NCBI GenBank assembly: GCA_028867095.1
Contig: JAGWHA010000041.1
Span: 1 to 5,176 of the forward strand
Length of the DNA stretch: 5,176 bases
Origin: Microcaldota archaeon
GTDB taxonomy: Archaea; Micrarchaeota; Micrarchaeia; Micrarchaeales; CABMGC01
Direction: 5' to 3'
Shown here: in pieces, positions 1-5,176 of the stretch
Numbering within the stretch: the first letter of the stretch is position 1
Layout of the letters: each line of letters opens with the position of its first letter
The notes under the pieces: generated by a model
The model's database searches: none
What the model saw: the letters and a program-made list of their open reading frames with translations, nothing else
What the model was told of the DNA's origin: nothing
Program-made: the position numbers and the translations under genes

Positions 1-414
1 GGCGGGGTGCAGGGGGAGGCGCAGGTCGTGACGCTCGGAAGGGACACCCAGGGGATGCGCGTCTTAGATGCGGCAAGCAAGAGCTATCTTCTCGTCAAGC
101 CCGACATGACGCTCTCAAGCCTCTACTTGCTGATGAAGCGCAGCAAGCGGCACATAGTGATCGCAAAGGTCGGAAGGGGCTACATGCTGGCAGATGTATT
201 CAAAAAAGCAAGGGGAAAGGCCGGGAAGGTCAGGGAGATAGCAGTTCCGATCCCCGAGGTTTCCCCAAGCACGAGCATAATGGACGCAATCTCAAAGATG
301 CAGTCGGCAGACGCCTCAGTTGTCGCGGTGGTGGAGAGGGGCAGGCTTGTCGGAGTCACGACGGGCAGCATGATGGAGGCCTTCATCACAATGCACATCG
401 CAAGCAAGAGGTAG
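1..414 (+). CDS. CBS-domain pair protein, 5'-truncated by the window edge
   Basis: The reading frame is open from the first base and ends at TAG (412-414), so the true start is probably upstream; GTG at 7 and ATG at 55 are the in-frame candidates if it is not. Two repeats resemble CBS domains. The first runs from about base 58 to 210 (RVLDAASKSYLLV, then a PDMTLSSLYLLM helix and the strand HIVIAKV). The second runs from about 225 to 400 (VREIAVPI, SPSTSIMDAISKM, then the typical strand-turn VVERGRLVGVTT). CBS pairs usually bind adenine nucleotides or S-adenosyl ligands and regulate an attached domain. The residues before the first repeat (GEAQVVTLGRDTQG) look like a linker rather than an N-terminus. 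In archaea a C-terminal CBS pair occurs in site-2 protease (M50) membrane peptidases, among other families; that identity is inference, since no catalytic part is visible. It could also be a stand-alone CBS protein starting at 55 (120 residues). Codon use matches its neighbours. Confidence 0.75.
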   Translation, partial: GGVQGEAQVVTLGRDTQGMRVLDAASKSYLLVKPDMTLSSLYLLMKRSKRHIVIAKVGRGYMLADVFKKARGKAGKVREIAVPIPEVSPSTSIMDAISKMQSADASVVAVVERGRLVGVTTGSMMEAFITMHIASKR

Positions 415-476
415 CCCAAAACCCCGCCGGGCAAGGGGCAGCTCAATCTTCCGTCGAAATTCCCTCGGCAAGAACG

Positions 477-484
477 TTTAAAAA
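477..484 (+). promoter_or_regulatory. Box A (TATA) promoter element for smc
   Basis: TTTAAAAA lies 37 bases upstream of the smc ATG, in an otherwise ordinary 106-base gap, preceded by the purine-rich AGAACG in the position of a BRE. Archaeal transcription usually starts about 25 bases downstream of box A, which predicts a start near 505-508 and a leader of roughly 13-16 bases, just long enough to include the GGTG motif at 512-515. A second A/T patch, GTAAATAC at 494-501, could instead drive a leaderless transcript starting at the ATG. I prefer the first because of the ribosome-binding motif. Confidence 0.6.
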
Positions 485-511
485 GCTTACATCGTAAATA
501 CTATTGCGACC

Positions 512-515
512 GGTG
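512..515 (+). promoter_or_regulatory. Shine-Dalgarno-like GGTG for smc
   Basis: GGTG is followed by five bases and then ATG 521. It can pair with CACC in the conserved archaeal 16S tail (AUCACCUCCU). The same motif at the same spacing precedes the signal peptidase start at 3935, which supports both start calls. Four bases is a short match, so chance is possible for either site alone. Confidence 0.5.
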
Positions 516-520
516 TACAG

Positions 521-3500
521 ATGCTTTACCTAAAGAGTCTTAGCCTAAGTAAGTTCAAATCGTTCAAAAGCGCAGATTTGCTCTTCAGCAAGGGATTCAC
601 CTGCGTGGTCGGCCCAAACGGATCCGGCAAGAGCAACATCTGCGACGCGCTCCTATTTGCCCTCGGCGAGAAATCCCTAAAGAGGATGCGGGCCGACAAC
701 CTCCAGTCCCTCATAACAAACTCCGCAAAGCAGAGCCGCGGGGCGCTTGCGAAAACCCACGTGAAGGCAATTTTCGACGGGGACGAGGCAATTGAGGTCG
801 TAAGGGCAGCAAGATCGGACGGAAAGAGCATGTACAAGGTCAACGGGAAGAAGATGACCCGCCATGAGGTCCTCGAGATACTAAAGCAGCACAAGATAGC
901 AATCGACGAGACAAACACGATCACCCAGGGGGAGATAAGCAGGATGATGGACCTCAACCCGAGGGAGAGAAGGGAGCTGATCGACATCGCCTCTGGGATA
1001 ACTGAATTCGAGGAGAAGAAGAAGGAGTCCCTCAAGGAGCTCGAGAAGGTGAACGGAAAGGCCAACGAGGTCCAGGCGGAGCTAAACGTCAGGCTCGGAT
1101 ATCTCAAGGAGCTGGAGAAGGAGAAGATCTCGGCTGAGAACTACACCGGGATGACCACAAGGCTCAGGCTTCTCAAGTACAGCATACTGGTCACAAGGGA
1201 GCAGGAGATAAGGCAGAACTACGACAAGCACTCAAGGGACCTTGCGCTGCTAGACTCAAAGAAGCAAAAGCTCACGGCGGAGATTGACGAGTTATCAAAC
1301 GCCATAAACAAGCTCAACGCGGAAAGGCAGCAGATAACAAAGACGCTAAGCGACAGCACGGTCTCAACCGGCGAGGAGGGAAAGAAGCTCGAGAACGTCA
1401 ACAAGGAGCTTGCCCTGATCGATGCGGCGCTTGAGACGAACTCGAAGCAGATTGCCGAGAAGAGTGCGGCATCAAAGCTGATGAAGGAGGAGATAGAGAA
1501 GCTAAAGGAGACAGTGGCAAAGAACAAGGCGGAGCTTTCCGATTACCAGAAGAAGATCTCCGCGATAGAGCCGTTCTTCAACGATTCGACCGAGGAGAAG
1601 AAGGGCGAGTCCGCAGACAACAGGATGCAGAGCGTCCAGCTCAGAATTACAAAGCTGGAGCACGACTCGGGCTCTGTGCAGGGGACAATCTCCGCGCTGC
1701 AGGCGGACCTCGCATCGACAAACAACTCCCTTGTCGACTTGTCATCAAGGTCGCAGGCACTAGAATCCCACATAAGGGAGAAGAAGGCGCTGATCTCCGA
1801 AATCTCCGAAAACTCCGACTCGCTCTCAAAGTCCATCAAGGCGCTTGAGGCTGGGATAGCAAAGCTTGACGCAAGGTCAAGGGAGATAACAAACGAGATC
1901 GGGGAGATCGACTCAAGGCTCCTTGCGCTAAAGGAGCAGCGCGCATCGCAGAGCTCAAGGGAGAGCAACATCTCCGACAGGCTCAGCTCGAACTTCAAGG
2001 AGAAGGACGGATTCTACGGAAGGGTCTCGCAGCTCTGCAGCTACGGGTCGGAGTACTCGCTTGCAGTCGAGGCGAGCGCAGGGGCGAGGTTCGACTACTT
2101 CGTGGTCGAGTCGGTAGAGTCCGCCTCGAAGATAATCGCTTACCTAAAGAAGAACGAGCTGGGAAGGGCGACATTCATCCCGCTAAAGGACCTTGCTTTT
2201 GACCGCGAGAGAAAGGCGGAGAAGAGCCTATCCGCGGTGATAGACATGCTCAAGTTCGATCCAAAGTACTCGAAGGTGTTCGAGTACGTCTTCAGCAACA
2301 CGTTCATAATCGAGAAGGTCGAGGACTCAAAGAAGGTCGGGATAGGAAGGCACAGGTACGTGACCCTTGCGGGAGAGGTGGTCGAGCAGTCCGGAGTGCT
2401 GTCCGGAGGTTCGGCGAGGAAGAGGGTCTCACTCGCATCGATTGAGAACCAGCTAAAGGAGCTCTCCTCAAGCAAGGAGAAGCTCTCGCTTGAAAACAGG
2501 GAAATCGCAGACAAGCTCTTCAAGTCCAGAAAGGAGAAGGCAACTTACGAGCTCGAGCAGGCAAAGATCACTTCCCACTCATCCGACCTCGAGGAGCAGA
2601 CCAAGGAGATGGCCGCAGAGCTAAAGAAGCTTGAAGGGACTCTCAAGTCCCATTCGTCAAAGGTCAAGGAGCTTGAGATACGAATCCGCGAGAGCTCCGA
2701 GATTGAGGCAAAGACCGCAAAGGAGCTAGAGGACTCAAGGGCCGAGGCGGCGGAGCTATACAACAAGGCTGCGGAGGCGGCAAGGGTGGCATCAAAGCAT
2801 GGAATGAGCAAGGAGGAGAAGGAGAAGGTAAAGAGGATGAGAGAGGAGCTGCAGGACCTCAAGGTGAAGGTCGCGGAGCTGCAGACCGCAAACCAGATGT
2901 CAGAGGAGAGAAAGAAGGAGCTGGAGAATCAGTTCAGCGCCACGATCAAGTCTATCGAGGAGATGAAGTTTGACGTAAAGGACAAGGAGGCCAGGAAGGG
3001 CTCGCTGGAAAAGAGCAGGGGCGAGCTCGAGAGGCAGATAAACAGCATCAGTGCATCAGGAAAGAAGGCAACCGAGAAGCTGCACGAGATTGAGGAGAAG
3101 GGCGGTAGGCTGAACAGTGACAAGGGCAAGAAGGGGGCCGAGAGCGACGAGGTAGAGAGGCAGCTAAACGACATCAAGCTCAAGAGAAGCCAGTTCGAGG
3201 TTAGGCTCGTCGACCTCAAGGCGGAACTTGCCGCATATCCCAGCGGCCTTGAGAAGATTGGGGGAACGCTTGAGGCGATGGAGAGGGAGGCCAACGTGAT
3301 TGCAGTCAAGATCGAGCAGCTAGGCAACGTCAACCTTAAGGCGCCCGAGATCTACGAGTCAAGGAAGAAGGACGTCGAGGACGCCGACAGCAGGCTTGGC
3401 ACCCTTGTGGTCGAGAAGGATGCGATAATGAAGATGATCGAGGAGATTGACTCAAAGAAGCTCAAGATATTCCTGGAGACTTTCGACGCGGTCAACAAGA

Positions 3501-3934
3501 ATTTCATAAAGCTCTACGGCCTGCTCTTCCCGGAGAAGGCGCAGCTTGAGCTTGATGATCTGAAGAATCCTTTCGAGTCGGGGCTAAAGATGAAGATCCC
3601 AGAGGGAAAGGGCTTCAAGAGCGAGAAGTCGCTCTCCGGAGGGGAGAAGTCGCTGAGGCTTCTTGTCATACTCTTTGCGATCCACATGTACAAGCCCTCA
3701 TCGATCTACCTCTTCGACGAGGTCGACGCGGCGCTGGACAAGGAGAACTCCAAGAAGCTCTCGCATTTGATCAAGGAGCTAAGCAAGAGCTCCCAGTTCG
3801 TCGTGGTCAGCCACAACGACTCGCTAATCGTCAACTCCGACACGGCAATCGGCGTCTCCAAGATAGACGGCGAATCAAGGGCGGTCGGCCTGCAGGTCGC
3901 AAGCGTGGCGAAGGCGCCTGCCGCGGGTGCTTGA
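521..3934 (+). CDS. smc: Chromosome segregation ATPase SMC, complete
   Basis: SMC dimers are cytoplasmic ABC-type ATPases that entrap or extrude DNA loops to organise and segregate chromosomes, usually with kleisin partners (ScpA/ScpB in prokaryotes). The 1137-residue product has the full architecture and a near-normal family length. The N-terminal head has Walker A GPNGSGKS (31-38) and a Q-loop in ITQGE (Q136). A long coiled coil spans about 164-495. The hinge (about 497-630) begins GFYGRVSQL, contains ELGRATFIPL and ends GVLSGG. The return coiled coil spans about 640-930, followed by the family motif LGNVNLKAPEIYE (934-946). The C-terminal head has signature LSGGEKSL (1038-1045), Walker B YLFDEVD with D1066/E1067, D-loop AALD and the switch-histidine region VVVSHN (H1098). 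The globular hinge without a CxxC zinc hook excludes Rad50. ATG 521 is chosen because the conserved N-terminal strand starts there and GGTG lies five bases upstream. All catalytic motifs look intact. The gene ends in TGA directly against the next gene. No scpA or scpB is seen nearby. Confidence 0.97.
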   Translation: MLYLKSLSLSKFKSFKSADLLFSKGFTCVVGPNGSGKSNICDALLFALGEKSLKRMRADNLQSLITNSAKQSRGALAKTHVKAIFDGDEAIEVVRAARSDGKSMYKVNGKKMTRHEVLEILKQHKIAIDETNTITQGEISRMMDLNPRERRELIDIASGITEFEEKKKESLKELEKVNGKANEVQAELNVRLGYLKELEKEKISAENYTGMTTRLRLLKYSILVTREQEIRQNYDKHSRDLALLDSKKQKLTAEIDELSNAINKLNAERQQITKTLSDSTVSTGEEGKKLENVNKELALIDAALETNSKQIAEKSAASKLMKEEIEKLKETVAKNKAELSDYQKKISAIEPFFNDSTEEKKGESADNRMQSVQLRITKLEHDSGSVQGTISALQADLASTNNSLVDLSSRSQALESHIREKKALISEISENSDSLSKSIKALEAGIAKLDARSREITNEIGEIDSRLLALKEQRASQSSRESNISDRLSSNFKEKDGFYGRVSQLCSYGSEYSLAVEASAGARFDYFVVESVESASKIIAYLKKNELGRATFIPLKDLAFDRERKAEKSLSAVIDMLKFDPKYSKVFEYVFSNTFIIEKVEDSKKVGIGRHRYVTLAGEVVEQSGVLSGGSARKRVSLASIENQLKELSSSKEKLSLENREIADKLFKSRKEKATYELEQAKITSHSSDLEEQTKEMAAELKKLEGTLKSHSSKVKELEIRIRESSEIEAKTAKELEDSRAEAAELYNKAAEAARVASKHGMSKEEKEKVKRMREELQDLKVKVAELQTANQMSEERKKELENQFSATIKSIEEMKFDVKDKEARKGSLEKSRGELERQINSISASGKKATEKLHEIEEKGGRLNSDKGKKGAESDEVERQLNDIKLKRSQFEVRLVDLKAELAAYPSGLEKIGGTLEAMEREANVIAVKIEQLGNVNLKAPEIYESRKKDVEDADSRLGTLVVEKDAIMKMIEEIDSKKLKIFLETFDAVNKNFIKLYGLLFPEKAQLELDDLKNPFESGLKMKIPEGKGFKSEKSLSGGEKSLRLLVILFAIHMYKPSSIYLFDEVDAALDKENSKKLSHLIKELSKSSQFVVVSHNDSLIVNSDTAIGVSKIDGESRAVGLQVASVAKAPAAGA
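3926..3929 (+). promoter_or_regulatory. Shine-Dalgarno-like GGTG inside the end of smc
   Basis: GGTG lies within the last smc codons, five bases before TTG 3935, the same motif and spacing as upstream of smc. It supports TTG as a genuine start and would let ribosomes finishing smc reinitiate on the next gene. Confidence 0.45.
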
Positions 3935-4984
3935 TTGCCCAGAAAAAAAGCCACGGGAAAGGTCAAAAGGGGCCCTATAGCAAAGCCTATTCCGCTGTGG
4001 CCTTTTACGCTCCTGCTTGTAGCGCTGATCGCATTCTACTCCATTCAAAACAGCATCCTTGTCGGGATTGCGGCATTCGTGATGTTCATAATAATAATCG
4101 TCCTGGTCCTCAAGGAGGTGAAGGAGGAGGTCGAGGAAAAGGGAAGCAAGCAGTCCTTCAAGGAGGTCGCAATGGTCATCGGGGCAGTGATCGTGATCTG
4201 GGTCGCCCTGGTCATAGTGCTGCAGACCACCTCCCCTCTAAACGCCGTCTCGAGCTGCAGCATGCTTCCTGCGCTGCAGAGGGGCGACGGCATAATCCTT
4301 CACGGGATATCAAACTTCACGCAGTTCACGCAGTCCAACCACATTCCGGTAGTCAATTTGACTGCCGCCCAGTTCGCCTCCCTACAGAGCAATATGGCCA
4401 GCGAGTTTGTCTCGTATTACGCCTACCTGGGCGGCAACAGGTCAAAGATAACCTCGGTATTGCCCAACGGCGACAACTTCACATACGACATAGCGCTATA
4501 CAATAACGAGTGCCTGGCAAAGTACGCGCAGATAAGCCAGCCCCAATACGCGCATTTCTGCTATGTTGGGCAGAATCCCAAGAGCAATCTGATAAAGTTT
4601 AACTACAGCATCGGAGAGATCTTGCTGCAGGGAGCCAACTACAGGACAATCTACACCTCCGCGATAACGATCGTCAACACAACGATTGCAGAGAACTACA
4701 GCAACCCCATAGTCGTCTACCAGACGACCTCGCAGGATGCCTTCAGCGGCCCGATAATCCACAGGCTTGTAGCGGAGATCTCAGTCAACGGGACGTACTA
4801 CACGCTGACAAAGGGAGACAACAACCCTGCCCTGGACATAGAGTTCGACAACTACCTCGCCCCCCAGAGCGATGTGCTGGGATACGTGTATGCGAGAATA
4901 CCGCTTATCGGATACGCGAGGCTGCTAATCAGCGGCCAGTTTGCGCAGCCGCCCGGCTGCGACCAAGTGATAACCCCGATCTAG
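3935..4984 (+). CDS. Signal peptidase I-like membrane serine protease (archaeal/ER type, family S26), with enlarged sequon-rich region
   Basis: Signal peptidase I removes signal peptides from secreted proteins at the outer face of the membrane. The 349-residue product has a basic N-terminus (PRKKATGKVKRG), then predicted membrane segments at about 19-37, 41-59 and 78-96, with a charged loop at 60-77. This topology puts the remainder outside. Box B is SCSMLPALQRGD, with candidate nucleophile S109. Box C is PIVVY (258-262). Box D is IIHRLVAEI, with H276 where bacterial enzymes have Lys. The motif KGDNNPALD supplies D295 and D301, the conserved acid pair. Box E-like RIPLIGYARLL follows near the C-terminus. 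Oddities: box B has Cys108 where Gly is usual; about 140 residues separate boxes B and C where roughly 30 are usual; and eight N-X-S/T sequons (N127, 141, 168, 181, 223, 248, 254, 285) lie outside, with C193/C209 able to form a disulfide. TTG is the only start that keeps the first membrane segment. It abuts the smc stop, so it is probably co-transcribed and translationally coupled. A substrate-specialised peptidase rather than the housekeeping one is possible. Confidence 0.85.
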   Translation: MPRKKATGKVKRGPIAKPIPLWPFTLLLVALIAFYSIQNSILVGIAAFVMFIIIIVLVLKEVKEEVEEKGSKQSFKEVAMVIGAVIVIWVALVIVLQTTSPLNAVSSCSMLPALQRGDGIILHGISNFTQFTQSNHIPVVNLTAAQFASLQSNMASEFVSYYAYLGGNRSKITSVLPNGDNFTYDIALYNNECLAKYAQISQPQYAHFCYVGQNPKSNLIKFNYSIGEILLQGANYRTIYTSAITIVNTTIAENYSNPIVVYQTTSQDAFSGPIIHRLVAEISVNGTYYTLTKGDNNPALDIEFDNYLAPQSDVLGYVYARIPLIGYARLLISGQFAQPPGCDQVITPI

Positions 4985-5019
4985 TTCCCGTGAGTCCAAA
5001 GCCGACAAAATCTGTAAGC

Positions 5020-5027
5020 TTTAAATA
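5020..5027 (+). promoter_or_regulatory. Box A (TATA) promoter element for the L30e gene
   Basis: TTTAAATA, preceded by GTAAGC in the BRE position, sits in the 128-base gap after the signal peptidase gene. A start about 25 bases downstream (near 5048-5052) would give a leader of about 60-65 bases, long for an archaeal gene. TTTTATAA (5029-5036) or ACTTAAAG (5062-5069) are weaker alternatives that would shorten it. Confidence 0.6.
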
Positions 5028-5083
5028 CTTTTATAACAACAATAAGTGTACTGAAAAGGTTACTTAAAGTGCTTTTGCAGTCG

Positions 5084-5101
5084 GATGCGTTGCATCTTTT
5101 T
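5084..5101 (+). other. Small hairpin followed by T5 in the L30e leader
   Basis: GATGC (5084-5088) and GCATC (5092-5096) form a perfect 5-bp stem around a GTT loop, followed directly by TTTTT (5097-5101) and, 11 bases later, the L30e ATG. The shape resembles a weak intrinsic terminator or attenuator. It could equally be a terminator for transcripts arriving from the signal peptidase gene, or chance. No function is shown by sequence alone. Confidence 0.35.
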
Positions 5102-5103
5102 AT

Positions 5104-5108
5104 GTGAT
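5104..5108 (+). promoter_or_regulatory. Shine-Dalgarno-like GTGAT for the L30e gene
   Basis: GTGAT lies four bases before ATG 5113 and matches the downstream half of the archaeal ideal GGAGGTGAT. It favours ATG 5113 over the in-frame GTG at 5104, which is part of the motif itself. Confidence 0.45.
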
Positions 5109-5112
5109 AATT

Positions 5113-5176
5113 ATGGGTGACTTAGTCAAAGACATCAGACTCGCCGTCGACACGGGCAAGGTGGCACTGGGAACCA
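5113..5176 (+). CDS. rpl30e: Ribosomal protein L30e, N-terminal fragment (runs off the window)
   Basis: Only 21 codons are visible. They read like the N-terminus of archaeal L30e: a short helix (VKDIRLAV) followed by DTGKVALG, where the family has DTGKVxxG just before its conserved RNA-binding loop. L30e is a large-subunit ribosomal protein of the L7Ae/L30e fold that binds kink-turn RNA. In many archaea its gene stands at the head of a translation cluster (nusA, rps12, rps7, elongation factors), after the RNA polymerase subunit genes; here it follows a signal peptidase gene and has its own promoter-like box. The call rests on a short fragment, but the DTGK motif and position are characteristic. 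The downstream part, including the RNA-contact residues, cannot be checked. Confidence 0.75.
   Translation, partial: MGDLVKDIRLAVDTGKVALGT

Noticed and set aside
414..438. GC-rich inverted repeats after the CBS gene (GCCC/GGGC and CCCC/GGGG)
   Set aside because: The stems are only 4 bp, mutually exclusive, and have no T-run after them, so I do not call a terminator.
526..3333. Several long open frames on the minus strand inside smc (for example 526-1107, 1543-1998, 2140-2523, 2929-3333)
   Set aside because: Their products are Ser/Phe/Leu-rich with no recognisable domain, which is what the complement of Glu/Lys-rich coiled-coil codons gives. The plus-strand gene is unambiguous throughout.
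521..3934. Rad50 or another SMC-like coiled-coil ATPase instead of SMC
   Set aside because: The centre holds a full globular SMC hinge with GFYGRV and GVLSGG motifs and no CxxC zinc hook; LGNVNL before the C-terminal head is also typical of SMC.
4045..4293. Minus-strand open frames under the signal peptidase (4045-4293 and 4496-4762)
   Set aside because: No domains, no promoter-like or ribosome-binding signals in sensible positions, and full overlap with a motif-supported gene.
3931..4506. Overlapping plus-strand frame of 191 residues starting at TTG 3931
   Set aside because: The product is Arg/His/Gln/Gly-rich without domains and lies out of frame over the membrane and catalytic regions of the signal peptidase, whose motifs are clear.
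5104..5112. GTG 5104 as the L30e start, three codons earlier
   Set aside because: The GTG is part of a GTGAT ribosome-binding match to ATG 5113, and the family N-terminus fits the ATG better.

Overview
The window is a compact stretch of an archaeal chromosome. It holds the 3' end of a CBS-domain gene (1-414), a complete SMC chromosome-organising ATPase gene (521-3934), a complete membrane signal peptidase I-like gene (3935-4984) and the first 21 codons of ribosomal protein L30e (from 5113). All are on the + strand. No RNA gene, mobile element, CRISPR array or long repeat was seen.

The archaeal assignment rests on four things: L30e, which bacteria generally lack; TATA-type box A promoters (TTTAAAAA at 477-484, TTTAAATA at 5020-5027); a signal peptidase of the archaeal/ER Ser-His-Asp type (box D carries His, not Lys) with many N-glycosylation sequons; and Shine-Dalgarno-like GGTG/GTGAT motifs that fit the archaeal 16S tail. 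The tight packing and the uncommon gene order would suit a small-genome lineage such as DPANN (Micrarchaeota-like), but that lineage call is a guess.

Layout: the CBS pair is probably the C-terminus of a larger protein that begins outside the window. A 106-bp gap with a TATA box and a GGTG motif leads into smc. The SMC stop codon (TGA 3932-3934) is followed at once by the TTG start of the signal peptidase. The two genes therefore share a frame, have no spacer, and are probably one transcript with coupled translation. A 128-bp gap then carries a second TATA box, a small hairpin with a T-run and a GTGAT motif before L30e.

SMC (cytoplasmic, DNA-organising) and the peptidase (membrane, extracytoplasmic active site) have no known joint function, so their coupling is the most unusual feature of gene order here. 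The peptidase itself is unusual: three predicted N-terminal membrane segments, and an enlarged, sequon-rich region of about 110 extra residues between boxes B and C. No scpA/scpB-like partner gene for SMC is visible in the window. I do not see convincing evidence of an entirely new multi-gene system; the SMC/peptidase junction and the modified peptidase are the best leads.
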